A DNA stretch of 64,000 bases from CAIJMU01 sp035530275 (GTDB taxonomy: Bacteria; Spirochaetota; Spirochaetia; Treponematales; Rectinemataceae), in the NCBI GenBank assembly GCA_035530275.1, contig DATKVC010000018.1, positions 62,001-126,000 of the forward strand. Reading direction: 5' to 3'. Every line of letters begins with the position of its first letter. The first letter of the stretch is position 1. Shown here piece after piece: positions 15,072 to 23,541 of the stretch. A program made the position numbers and the translations under genes. Under the pieces are notes generated by a model, which was not told the origin of the DNA, made no database searches, and saw only the letters and a list, made by a program, of their open reading frames with translations.

Positions 15072-15185
15072 GCAATTCCTCCTTGCTAATATGATGGATC
15101 GCTCCATCGTAGGTATACGATCGCCCCACCCTCGTACGGTTGGCGACAGTTCTCTCGTGCAGGAAATCCCGACAGCCCGAAGTCC

Positions 15186-15887
15186 TCACCGTACCTTTGA
15201 ATCGCCGTTGCGGCCGGAGCGACGGCGAAGAATCAGGATCGCCGCGGGAAGGGCGAAGGCGACGACGCCCGAGACGACGAGCACGACGACCTTCGATACG
15301 GGGAAGCGGGCCTCGATCGCCTTGTCCTCGAAGATCATGCGCGCCGCGGTGAAGGAAATGGCGCCCGCGCCGAGGTAGACGAGCCATCGGGCCTTATCGA
15401 TGAGTTCGGAGATGAAGCCTCCGGTCATCATGAGGAGGGGCATGCTTATGAGGAGACCCGCAACGAGGAGGGGGACCGAGCCATGGGCCGAACCCGCGAT
15501 CGCGATCACATTGTCGAGACTCATCATGAAATCGGCAGCGAGGATGAGGAAGATGGCTTGCCGAAAATCGCTCGCCTGTTTGGCTTCGCTCTCCATCTCT
15601 TCGCTGTCGAGATCGAGATCGAGGAGGCGCCAGACGACCCATACGAGGACGAGACCGCCGAAGGCCGAAAGAAATGGTATGAGGGTGAGAAGGGTCGCCA
15701 CTGAGGTGAGGGCTATTCGAAGGGCTATGGCGAGGAGGCCGCCGATGACGATGGCCCAACGGCGACGGTTGTGGGGAAGGGAGGAGGCAGCCATCCCGAT
15801 GACAATGGCGTTGTCTCCGGACAGGGCGAGATCCATGAGGGTGATGTTGAGGAAGCGAAAGACAAAATCGAAATCGACGACGGGCAT
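15186..15887 (-). CDS. TerC-family integral membrane protein (YjbE type)
   Basis: About seven membrane helices and the two duplicated TerC motifs, 'LSGDNAIVIG' near the N-terminus and 'MSLDNVIAIAGSAHG' near the middle, each with the conserved acidic/asparagine residues. TerC-family proteins are tied to manganese export and metal loading of exported proteins. I start it at the ATG giving 'MPVVDFDF', preceded by GAGG; an ATG 21 bases upstream, with an AAAGGTGG site, is an almost equal alternative. It is upstream of ccoN on the same strand, but a 114-base gap suggests separate expression. Confidence 0.88.
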   Translation of the reverse strand: MPVVDFDFVFRFLNITLMDLALSGDNAIVIGMAASSLPHNRRRWAIVIGGLLAIALRIALTSVATLLTLIPFLSAFGGLVLVWVVWRLLDLDLDSEEMESEAKQASDFRQAIFLILAADFMMSLDNVIAIAGSAHGSVPLLVAGLLISMPLLMMTGGFISELIDKARWLVYLGAGAISFTAARMIFEDKAIEARFPVSKVVVLVVSGVVAFALPAAILILRRRSGRNGDSKVR

Positions 15888-16252
15888 CGCTTCACCTCGC
15901 CTGAACATGCCGAACCCACCTTTCGGGCGGGATTTTCGCATCTAATTTCAATTTTGTAAATAATACAAAGCAAGAATGGTTATCATTTTGTTAATCCTTA
16001 CCCTAAAACAACTTAAGGAGTAAAGATTCGCATATCAGTATCAGCCCTGGTCGCTTCTTCCCCAAAAAGAGCCTTATCTGCAATCTCGGAGGAGCTCCTT
16101 GGGCCCCGAGTTCACGAAAAGACTGATTCGAAATGATGGCGGCGTCAAGCATGCCCCCTTACTTATTTATTACAAGGCAGGATGGCAAAAAGAGGATCGC
16201 CATGCACATTTCACGGGAATGGGCCTGGCCGCGGCTTTTGGAAAAGTGGGGC
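15888..16252. other. Non-coding gap between priA and terC-like gene
   Basis: No convincing gene is present. The part near 15940-16030 is AT-rich and probably carries the terC promoter; on the minus strand TTGCTT and TGAAAT are 17 bases apart (15973-15945). At 15975-15987 AATGGTTATCATT is a partial palindrome that resembles half of a Fur/Mn-regulator box, which would suit a metal transporter, but the match is weak. No yybP-ykoY riboswitch features were seen. The remainder up to 16252 shows nothing I can name. Confidence 0.3.
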
Positions 16253-16298
16253 CCGGGGAGAAGAACCTTTTGCCGCGACAAAAGGTTCTTCTCCCCGG
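16253..16298 (-). terminator. Strong hairpin after priA
   Basis: A perfect 20-base-pair stem with a 6-base loop (16273-16278) begins 16 bases beyond the priA stop. On the minus strand it is followed by a short T-rich stretch (CCCCACTTTT), and on the plus strand by six A residues, so it works best as a minus-strand terminator for the priA operon. Confidence 0.7.
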
Positions 16299-16313
16299 AA
16301 AAAAGCAGCCCGC

Positions 16314-18269
16314 CTACATCAGAGACACGGGATCGACGTCGACTTCGAGGCGGAGGCCGGAGGGCTGGTCCCAGACGGCGAGGAGATCGCGGAGGGCGCG
16401 ATGGATGCCAGCGAGCTCGGGCGCGCGGAGGATGATTTGCCAGCGAGCCGTGCCGGCGACGAGGGCGATGGGGCACTCGGCGGGGCCGAGGAGTTCGGCG
16501 TCGGCGGGAAGGCTCGGCGCGAGGGCCTCGGCGAAGGAGGCGGCGGCCGAGGGGGCGCGGTCGCGGTCCTTGGCGCGAAAGACGAGGCGGATGAGGCGGG
16601 CGAAGGGGGGGAAGCCGAGCTCGCGGCGCACGGCGAGCTCCTCCTCGTAGAAGCCCGCGACGTCGAGGGCGGCGGCGTGGCGAATCACATAACTATGAGG
16701 ACGCAGGGTCTGGATTACGACGAGGCCGTCGGGGGAAAAGCGGCCGGCGCGGCCCGCTACCTGGACGACGAGGGAAAAGGCCCGCTCGGCCGCGCGGAAG
16801 TCGGGGAGGTTGAGGCTCGTGTCGGCGAGGACGACGCCGACGGTCTTCACGCGGGGGAAGTTGAGGCCCTTGGCGACCATCTGGGTGCCGAGGAGGAGGT
16901 CGAGGCGGCCCTCGCGGAAATCGGAGAGCACCTTCTCGAGTTCGCCCTTTTTGGAGGTCGTGTCGGCGTCGAGGCGGCCGATCCGGAGTTCGGGAAAGAG
17001 GCGCGTGGCCTCCTCCTCGACGAGCTCGGTGCCGAAGCCCGACCAGCCGACGTCGAGGGAGCCGCACTCCGGGCAGGCGCGGGGAGGGCTCGTGCGGTAG
17101 CCGCACCAGTGGCAGACGAGGGCGTTGCGGTCCTTGTGGAAGGTGAGGGCCACGGAGCAGTGGCGGCAGCGGATCTCGGCGCCGCAGCTCTTGCAGCGGA
17201 AGAAGTAGGAGAAGCCGCGGCGGTTGAGGAAGAGTATGGACTGGCCGCCGGCCCGATGGGCCTCGCGCACGGCGGCGGCGAGGCGGCCGGAGATGGGCGA
17301 GCCCTCGCCGCTCAGGTCGACGACCTCGACCTTGGGGAGGGCGCCGCCGGCGAGTCGGCGCGTGAGCTTGAGCCTTTCGACGCCGCCCTCGGCCATGAGG
17401 CGCCAGGCCTCGGCCGAGGGGGTGGCGCTGCCCATGACGAGGCGGGCGCCCTCGAGGGCGGCGCGCTTCATCGCGACCTGTCTGGCGTGGTAGCGCGGGG
17501 CGTTCGAGGCCTTGTAGGAGCCCTCGTGTTCCTCGTCGATGATAATGAGGCCGAGTTTGGGGATGGGGGCGAAGACGGCGCTCCGGGCGCCGATGACGAC
17601 GTCGGCCTCGCCGCGGAGGATGCGGCGCCATTCCGACAGGCGGTTGGAGGGGGAGAGCCGGGAGTGGAGGACGGCGCAACGCTCGCCGAAGCGGAGGCGG
17701 GCCGCCTCGACGACCTGGCCGGTCAGGGCGATCTCGGGCACGAGGTAGATGGCGCCGCGGCCCTCGGCCAGGCCCGCCTCGGCGGCCTGGAGGAAGACCT
17801 CGGTCTTGCCCGAGCCCGTGAGGCCGGAGAGGTACCAGGTGCCCGAGGGGGCGGAAGTTATGCGATCGAGGGCCGAGCGTTGCTCCTCGGAGAGGACGAG
17901 GGGGTGGTCGACGATGGGGAGGTCGTCCGAGGCGAGGGCCGGGGCGCCGATCTCGCGGCGGCCGGAGGGCAGCATGGCGGCGAGGCATTCGCCGACTCCC
18001 GCGAGGTACATGCCCGCCATCCAGCGCGCGAGGCCGATCGTGGAGGCGCCGAAGAGGGGCTCGGCGTCGACCCTCCGCCTTATCTCCTTTATCTGCGCCT
18101 CGGGCAGGTCGGTGGAGTCCGACTCGCCGACGACCCAGCCGACCAGTTCGCGGCGGCCGAAGGGGGCGGCGACGCGAAGGCCGAGGGCGGCGGGCGAGGC
18201 GGCCAGGTTGCGGTAGGTGAAGGTGCCCGGCAGGGGAATGTTGAAGGCGACCTCGAGGTAGGCGGACAT
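16314..18269 (-). CDS. priA: Primosomal protein N' (replication restart helicase PriA)
   Basis: Superfamily 2 3'-to-5' DNA helicase that recognises stalled forks and reloads the replisome. The 651-residue protein has the N-terminal 3'-DNA-binding domain, Walker A 'GLTGSGKTEV', Walker B 'IIIDEEHEGSYK', 'GSATPSAEAW', and the eight-cysteine zinc region ('CKSCG', 'CRHC', 'CHWCG', 'CPECG') at about residues 380-430, followed by 'GTQMVAKGLNFP' and 'QVAGRAGR'. I use the ATG giving 'MSAYLEVAF', the usual PriA N-terminus; the frame is open upstream into the udg gene. It is 16 bases downstream of udg. Confidence 0.96.
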   Translation of the reverse strand: MSAYLEVAFNIPLPGTFTYRNLAASPAALGLRVAAPFGRRELVGWVVGESDSTDLPEAQIKEIRRRVDAEPLFGASTIGLARWMAGMYLAGVGECLAAMLPSGRREIGAPALASDDLPIVDHPLVLSEEQRSALDRITSAPSGTWYLSGLTGSGKTEVFLQAAEAGLAEGRGAIYLVPEIALTGQVVEAARLRFGERCAVLHSRLSPSNRLSEWRRILRGEADVVIGARSAVFAPIPKLGLIIIDEEHEGSYKASNAPRYHARQVAMKRAALEGARLVMGSATPSAEAWRLMAEGGVERLKLTRRLAGGALPKVEVVDLSGEGSPISGRLAAAVREAHRAGGQSILFLNRRGFSYFFRCKSCGAEIRCRHCSVALTFHKDRNALVCHWCGYRTSPPRACPECGSLDVGWSGFGTELVEEEATRLFPELRIGRLDADTTSKKGELEKVLSDFREGRLDLLLGTQMVAKGLNFPRVKTVGVVLADTSLNLPDFRAAERAFSLVVQVAGRAGRFSPDGLVVIQTLRPHSYVIRHAAALDVAGFYEEELAVRRELGFPPFARLIRLVFRAKDRDRAPSAAASFAEALAPSLPADAELLGPAECPIALVAGTARWQIILRAPELAGIHRALRDLLAVWDQPSGLRLEVDVDPVSLM

Positions 18270-18285
18270 GGGGCGGCGTTTCGCT

Positions 18286-19152
18286 TCAGTCGGACCCGGA
18301 TGGGGAGGGCGACGCGGGGTCGGCGCCACCGGTTGCATCGGGAGCGGTGGCGGGGGTGTCCCGGGGCTCCGCCTCTCCCAGACGGTATTTGAGCATTTTT
18401 AGGTCTTCCCAGGCGGGGCGCTTGAGGGACTCGTCGCGGAGGAGGGCGCTCGGGTGGTAGGTTGCGAGAAGGGGGATGCCCCGGCGCTCGAACCAGCGGC
18501 CCCGGAGCTTGCCGATGCCATCGGCCGAGCCGAGGAGGCTGGTCGCGGCGGTGCGGCCCATCGCGAGGATGAAGGCGGGGCGGAGGGCTTCGATCTGCCG
18601 CTCGAGCCAGGGCAGGCAGGCCTCGCGCTCGTCGGGGGCGGGTTCACGGTTGCCCGGGGGCCTGCACTTGACGATGTTCGCGATGTAACAATTGGTAGTA
18701 CGTGAGAGGCCGACCGAGCCCAGCATCTTGTCGAGGAGCTGGCCGGCGGGGCCGACGAAGGGCCGGCCCTGGGCATCCTCCTCGGCTCCGGGACCCTCGC
18801 CCACGACGAGGACGAGGACGAAGGGCGAGGCGACGCCCTCGCCGTAGGCCGCGTGACGGCGGCCCTCGCCGAGCCTGCAGGCGTGACAGGCATCGACCTC
18901 AATCCGGTCGGCCTCGAGCTCGACGGTGAGGCCCGGGCCGGATCCCGCGGAAGAGCCCCTTGGCGCGCGCGCGGAGGCAGCTTCCCCCGACGCGGGTCTC
19001 GCCAGCGCCGGCACGGCGAGGTCGCCGAAGTCGGATTCGGAGCGCGGGCGGATTGGACCGCCCCAGCCGCTGCGGGGTTCGCCGCCTTCGAGCCAATCGG
19101 CGAGGGTGGCGAGGGCCTCGCGCGGACTCATCGGCCCATCCGTCTCACCCAT
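18286..19152 (-). CDS. Uracil-DNA glycosylase, family 4 (iron-sulfur type)
   Basis: Removes uracil from DNA to start base-excision repair. The 288-residue protein has a variable N-terminal extension of about 95 residues, then the family 4 core: 'CHACRLG' with two cluster cysteines, 'VGEGPGAEEDAQGRPFVGPA', 'NIVKCRPPGNREP' with the third cysteine, 'ACLPWL' with the fourth, and the 'YHPSALLR' motif. Cysteine spacing fits the 4Fe-4S site. It starts inside the end of the cyclase-ATPase gene (8-base overlap) and is followed by priA, forming a DNA-repair pair. Confidence 0.93.
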   Translation of the reverse strand: MGETDGPMSPREALATLADWLEGGEPRSGWGGPIRPRSESDFGDLAVPALARPASGEAASARAPRGSSAGSGPGLTVELEADRIEVDACHACRLGEGRRHAAYGEGVASPFVLVLVVGEGPGAEEDAQGRPFVGPAGQLLDKMLGSVGLSRTTNCYIANIVKCRPPGNREPAPDEREACLPWLERQIEALRPAFILAMGRTAATSLLGSADGIGKLRGRWFERRGIPLLATYHPSALLRDESLKRPAWEDLKMLKYRLGEAEPRDTPATAPDATGGADPASPSPSGSD

Positions 19153-22138
19153 GGATAGCCTCCCTCGCCTCGCCTGCGGCGAGGGCCTCCAGTTTGGCGA
19201 AGGATCTCGTGCCCACGAAGGCTTCGATGCAGACCGGATCGCCGATCCTGGCTTTTTCCACCTCGAAGAGTCGGAGCGCCACCGCGAGGTTTCGGCCCGA
19301 ATCGGCCTCGTCGCCCAGTTTCGAAGCGAACCAATAATAGAGGATCTGGTCCTTGGCGGGCAGGAGGAATCCAGCCGCGAAAAGGTGGGCAGCCTCGGCC
19401 AGCCAGAATCTGGCGCGGTCGAGGATCCCGCGGTCGCTGAAGGATTCGACGAGGACCATCAGGAGGGTGAAGGTCGGCCACCAGCTCGAATGCCTGAGCC
19501 CGAGGGTGAGACCCTCGTGGGCGATCTCCTCGGTCTTGGAGGCGTCGCCGGCGAGGTGACGACAGAGGGCGAGGGTCCTGAGGGCGTCGAGCTTCTCGAA
19601 GTCGTTGCGGATCTGGCCGGCCCTGATCTCGGCCTGCACGAAGGCGTCGCGGGCCTTCTCGCCGTCACCGAGCCTGAGCGAGGCGACGGCCAACATCGAC
19701 GCGGCCTGGGAGAGGGCCGATTCGGAATGGAAGCCGGCCGAAATGATCTCCTTCGCCGCGTCGCGGACCGCGACGAAATCGCAGAGCTGCCACAGCGCCT
19801 TGAGCCTGAGGTCATGGGCGAAGAACCGGCCGGCGACGTCATCGGGCGCGCAGAACGAGAGACAGCGATCCGCGGCGGCGAGGCCCCGGCGATAGTCGCC
19901 CGAAAGGGTGTGGTACTCGGAGCGCGCCCCGGCGGCCTCGGCGGGAATACCTCCCTCCACGGCCTCGCAGCGCTCGACGAGACGCCGCGCCTCGTCGAGT
20001 TCGGCCCGCTGCACCTGCGATATGGAGAGATACCGGAGCACGCTCTGAACGCTCTGGGGGGCCGCCTTGGCTCTCTCATAATAGTAAAGGGATTTCCTGC
20101 CGGTGAAGATTGCCTTCTGGAAGGAGTAGGCGACCGTCGCGTAGGCGGTGATGTAATGGTAGGCGTAGCCCATGAGGAGGTCGGATTTCGCCTCGATGGC
20201 GCGGCGCATGATGAGCCTGAGCACCTCCTCCGACTCGCCGTGGCGTCCCCTGTTGAAGAGGAGCGACGACTTCGTGACGAGGAGGATGAAGGCGGCATCC
20301 GAGCCCGGATCGCTTCGCTTGAGGAGGGCCTCGACGAGGGGAAGGTATTCCCAGGTATAAGTGCGGCTCGGGTCCTCCCGGATGACCCGGGTCGCCTCCT
20401 CCATGCGGCCGGCGCGGATGAGATGGGCGACGAGCCTCGGCCGATTGGGTTTCTCGCGGGAGAGGAGGAGGTCGGCCACGAGGCCGTGGAGAATCCGCTT
20501 GTTGTGGTTGAGGAGGGAGGTGTAGAGGGCCTTCTTGAAGGCGTCGTTCCGAAAGAACCAATTGCCCTTGCCGTCGTCGGCGAGGAGGCCGTCCGCGACG
20601 AAGATCTCGAGGGAGCGGCCGACCTCGTCCGGCGAGCCCGAGGTCGATTCCTCTATGTAGCGCGCCTCCTCCACGGTGAAGGAATGGAGGAAGACGGAGA
20701 GCTTCTTGACGAGATCCCTCCGCAGCGCGGGGTAGCGCTCGATGGTGGCCAGGAAGATGTTCTGGACGCCCGCCGGAAGGCTCGAGGCGTCGCGATGGTC
20801 CCGGGCCCAGCGCGCGTACTCGCGAAGGAAGAGCGGATTGCCGAGGCCCGCCTCGAGGATGCGCGAAAGCTGCTCGGGGGAGAGGTCGGGCCAGTGGGTC
20901 CTCACCAGGGCCGAGGCCGCGACGGGGGGCAGGGGCGAGAGCCTGAGCGTCGTGAGGTCGACGTAGGCCTTGCGGAGATCGAGGGAGAATTCCCTTCCTG
21001 TTAGTATGAAAAAGGGCTTCTTCTTCGAATTCCGGAGGAAATAGCGAAAGAAGCTCCGGGAGAACTCGTCCATGTCGGGCGCGTTGTCTATGACGACGAG
21101 AAGGGGATAGATGCCCCCCTCGTGCCTTTCGACGATGGTCGCCAAAAGGGAATAGAGGACGGCTGTCACGCGGGGATCCCGGGCCGCGGCCTCTCCGGCG
21201 CAGCAGAGCCCGGAAAAGAGCCTTCGCCCGTCCTCATCGACGCCCTCGAAGCGTTCGAGGGCCGAAAGCACCGCGCCCTCGCTCGCCGAGGCTGCCAGGC
21301 CGAGGTAGTCGAGGATGATATCGACGATGACCGGCACAGAGCCCGGTCTGTTCTTGAGGGCGCGCGCGGCGAGCACGGGAGCTCCGAAGTCGGGGAAGAG
21401 CCTGAGCTTGTCGACGAGGGCCTGGGCGAGTCGCGTCTTGCCGATTCCCGCCTCCCCCGTGAGGAGGAAGCCCGCGGCCCTCGCGCCGTCGTGACGCAGA
21501 TAGCTCTTGAGGAGGGTGTCGAGTTCCTCGCGCCGGCCGATGAAGGGCCCCTCGTCGTTGAGCTCCCGCTCCGCCCTCCCCTTCACCACGAAGGCGCGGA
21601 TGGCCTCGACCTTGCCCTTGGCGTTGATGTCCACTTCCTCGGCAAACTCGAAATCGTGCTCTGCCGCCGCCCTCGTCTCTTCGGACACGAGGATGGTGTC
21701 GGGCGCGGCCGCGGCCTCGAGGCGTTGCGCGACGCTCATCGCGTGGCCAGTGACCACGTCGAACTCGCCCCGCTTGCCGGTAGTGACGAGACCCGTATGG
21801 ATGCCGGTGCGGAAGGCGATGCCCCCCGGCACGCTCGTAGCCAGGTCCTCGCGGAGGCGGGAGAGGAATTCGAAGGCCGCGTCGATCGCGCGCGAAGCGT
21901 CGTCCTCGTGGAGCTCGGGAACGCCGAAGACGGCGACGAGGGCGTCGCCGATGTATTTTTCGACCATGCCGCCCCGTTCTCGGATGATGTCCTCGAAGAG
22001 GCCGAAGATTCTCCCCATCAGGGCGTCCATCTCCTCGGGATCCATGCGCTCGGAAAGGCTCGTGAAGCCCTTCATGTCCGAGAAGAGGAGGGTGGCCGTG
22101 CGCCTTTCGCCGACCTTGAGGCCGTCATGGGGATTCAT
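19145..22138 (-). CDS. Class III adenylate/guanylate cyclase fused to an AAA ATPase and TPR-like region
   Basis: A 997-residue signalling protein. Residues about 15-170 form a class III cyclase domain with the two metal-binding aspartates in 'LLFSDMKGFTSL' and 'YIGDALVAVFG'. Residues about 205-500 form a signal-transduction ATPase with Walker A 'GEAGIGKTRLAQAL' and a Walker B-like 'LLVVIDNAPDMD'. The rest is helical and TPR-like. This architecture is common in soluble bacterial cyclases that sense cytoplasmic cues; the ligand is unknown. It has no membrane segment. It is the first gene of a cyclase-udg-priA run and has an apparently leaderless promoter. Confidence 0.9.
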   Translation of the reverse strand: MNPHDGLKVGERRTATLLFSDMKGFTSLSERMDPEEMDALMGRIFGLFEDIIRERGGMVEKYIGDALVAVFGVPELHEDDASRAIDAAFEFLSRLREDLATSVPGGIAFRTGIHTGLVTTGKRGEFDVVTGHAMSVAQRLEAAAAPDTILVSEETRAAAEHDFEFAEEVDINAKGKVEAIRAFVVKGRAERELNDEGPFIGRREELDTLLKSYLRHDGARAAGFLLTGEAGIGKTRLAQALVDKLRLFPDFGAPVLAARALKNRPGSVPVIVDIILDYLGLAASASEGAVLSALERFEGVDEDGRRLFSGLCCAGEAAARDPRVTAVLYSLLATIVERHEGGIYPLLVVIDNAPDMDEFSRSFFRYFLRNSKKKPFFILTGREFSLDLRKAYVDLTTLRLSPLPPVAASALVRTHWPDLSPEQLSRILEAGLGNPLFLREYARWARDHRDASSLPAGVQNIFLATIERYPALRRDLVKKLSVFLHSFTVEEARYIEESTSGSPDEVGRSLEIFVADGLLADDGKGNWFFRNDAFKKALYTSLLNHNKRILHGLVADLLLSREKPNRPRLVAHLIRAGRMEEATRVIREDPSRTYTWEYLPLVEALLKRSDPGSDAAFILLVTKSSLLFNRGRHGESEEVLRLIMRRAIEAKSDLLMGYAYHYITAYATVAYSFQKAIFTGRKSLYYYERAKAAPQSVQSVLRYLSISQVQRAELDEARRLVERCEAVEGGIPAEAAGARSEYHTLSGDYRRGLAAADRCLSFCAPDDVAGRFFAHDLRLKALWQLCDFVAVRDAAKEIISAGFHSESALSQAASMLAVASLRLGDGEKARDAFVQAEIRAGQIRNDFEKLDALRTLALCRHLAGDASKTEEIAHEGLTLGLRHSSWWPTFTLLMVLVESFSDRGILDRARFWLAEAAHLFAAGFLLPAKDQILYYWFASKLGDEADSGRNLAVALRLFEVEKARIGDPVCIEAFVGTRSFAKLEALAAGEAREAIHG

Positions 22139-22145
22139 CCCTGCA

Positions 22146-22175
22146 AAGATACACGCCGGCGGCCAGGCGCTACAA
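22146..22175 (-). promoter_or_regulatory. Candidate leaderless promoter of the cyclase-ATPase gene
   Basis: Minus strand TTGTAG (22175-22170), 18-base spacer, TATCTT (22151-22146), then only 7 bases to the ATG at 22138. Transcription would begin at or just before the start codon. Confidence 0.45.
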
Positions 22176-22270
22176 GGTCGGCCTCCGCGCGGGATCCGCC
22201 CAATCCGGCGCTACGCCGAATCCGCCCTCCCCCGCTGGCCCCTGCGGGTTTCGCCTGCTATAACATCCGC

Positions 22271-22669
22271 ATGGATGTCCAAATTCTCAGTCTGTGCGAT
22301 TTCGCCGAGGACTTCGGCGGCAAGATGTGCATCACCGGCACCTTCGACACCCTCCGCGTCGTCGACTTCGGCAGGAACCTGAGCAGTTTCACGATCGCGG
22401 CGCGGGTCGCCTTCGATCAGGGCGAATTCGGGCGCCAGGATTTCGTCTTCGCCATCAGGGACGAGGAGGGAAAAGATCTCGTCCAGCCGATGCGCGGCTC
22501 CTTCGAAATCAGGGAGAGACACAGCTTCCTCGGCGCCTCGAACATCGTGCTGACCTTGAACGGCCTGGCCTTCCCGCGACCGGGGATCTGGTTCGTCTCG
22601 CTTTCAATTAATGGCAACCACCTCAAGTCGATTCCCTTCAAGGTCGAGCTCGCGAAGCCCTCGGCCTAG
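22271..22669 (+). CDS. Conserved protein of DUF6941 type
   Basis: A 132-residue soluble protein, divergent from the cyclase gene. It opens 'MDVQILSLCDFAEDFGGKM' and continues as alternating beta strands ('ITGTFDTLRVVDFG', 'IAARVAFDQGEFG', 'GIWFVSLSINGNHLKSIPF'). This pattern, including the 'ITGTFD' and 'L.INGNHLKSIPFKV' segments, matches my memory of the DUF6941 family, whose function is unknown. TATAAC lies 6 bases before the ATG and there is no SD, so the message may be leaderless, though no good -35 is seen. Confidence 0.75.
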   Translation: MDVQILSLCDFAEDFGGKMCITGTFDTLRVVDFGRNLSSFTIAARVAFDQGEFGRQDFVFAIRDEEGKDLVQPMRGSFEIRERHSFLGASNIVLTLNGLAFPRPGIWFVSLSINGNHLKSIPFKVELAKPSA

Positions 22670-22700
22670 GCCCGGGGGCCATCCCCTGGTCCGATCACAC

Positions 22701-23108
22701 TCATTGCTCGGCGCGATCGCCGAGCCAGGGCCGGTATTTCCGGTCGCTCATGGCGATGTGTCTCGACAGCCAGGTCCTGAGATATTCGGCCATCTCCCCG
22801 CCCACCGCCGGGTCGCCGTCGATGATCTGCGCGTGGAACTGCGCCACGCGGGCCACGAAGCCGCGATGCTCCTCGATGTGGCCTTCGGCTCCCGGATAGC
22901 CATTCGCGGCGAAGAGGGATTCCTCGTGGGAAAAGTGCACGTGGATGTAGCGCACGAGCTCGTCGGCGATCTCGCGGAGCCCCCTTTGTCCGGCTTCCAT
23001 CTCCCGCGCCTCGTCGAGCTTGTTGATCAGGTCGAAGAGCACCTTGTGCTCTTCGTCGAGCCGGGAATTGCCCACTCCGAGGGCGGGCATCCATTCGAGC
23101 CTGGGCAT
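22701..23108 (-). CDS. Bacteriohemerythrin
   Basis: A stand-alone di-iron oxygen-binding protein of 135 residues, the normal size. The iron ligands are visible as His in 'DEEHKVLFDL', the 'HVHFSHEESLF' helix, 'HIEEHRGF' and 'HIAMSDRKY'. It may carry, store or sense oxygen, which suits an organism that respires yet uses oxygen-sensitive enzymes such as the activase encoded 0.4 kb away. The ATG is preceded by GGAGGTAGCAAG; upstream in-frame codons overlap the divergent gene and lack such a site. Confidence 0.92.
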   Translation of the reverse strand: MPRLEWMPALGVGNSRLDEEHKVLFDLINKLDEAREMEAGQRGLREIADELVRYIHVHFSHEESLFAANGYPGAEGHIEEHRGFVARVAQFHAQIIDGDPAVGGEMAEYLRTWLSRHIAMSDRKYRPWLGDRAEQ

Positions 23109-23145
23109 CTTGCTACCTCCGAAAAACCATGTCATTCTCGGCCTT

Positions 23146-23481
23146 ATGGAAGAAACGTTGAACATCGATCCCGTCGAAGACGATTCGCGATCCGGCCCCG
23201 GCTTGATCACAGACCCGAGACTTTCCGGCGCGGAACTCAAATTTCCGGTCAGCTTCGACCTTCGCATCATCTACGTAAAGACCGAAGGTCCGAGCATCGT
23301 CGCCGATCTCGAGGGAATCTACAAGACCCGCGGCGTCGCCTGCTCCCTCATCCAGGGTCTGGACATCCCCGGCTCGAAATACGCCAGGATGGGCAGCAGA
23401 CTTACCTTTTCGAGCCGCGAGCAGATGTTCGGCACCTATGAGGACATCGGCAAACTTTCATACGTGAAATCCGCCATTTGA
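23146..23481 (+). CDS. DUF493/YbeD-like protein
   Basis: A 111-residue protein with a variable N-terminal 30 residues and an ACT-like fold: 'FPVSFDLRIIYV', a central helix, 'GSKYARMGSRLTFSS' and 'GTYEDIGKLSYVKSAI'. The order, and especially 'K-Y-x-R/S-x' followed by the final 'Y-x-x-(I/L)-x-x-L-x-x-V-K-x', fits the YbeD/DUF493 family, thought to be a small regulatory fold. The start is the ATG 37 bases from the divergent hemerythrin start. No SD is seen; TTGCTA-17-CATTCT lies just upstream. Confidence 0.6.
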   Translation: MEETLNIDPVEDDSRSGPGLITDPRLSGAELKFPVSFDLRIIYVKTEGPSIVADLEGIYKTRGVACSLIQGLDIPGSKYARMGSRLTFSSREQMFGTYEDIGKLSYVKSAI

Positions 23482-23541
23482 GGGCCTGCCGCGCGGGGCG
23501 GATCGGCCCCGGCCCGGCGGCCCCATTTCCTCAGCCCCTCG

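Noticed and set aside
15888..16252. Possible manganese riboswitch (yybP-ykoY) upstream of the TerC-family gene
   Set aside because: The conserved loop and stem sequences of that motif are not present.
16253..16298. Inverted repeat as an insertion-sequence end
   Set aside because: Perfect stem with a 6-base loop just after a stop codon and no transposase or target duplication nearby; it is a terminator.
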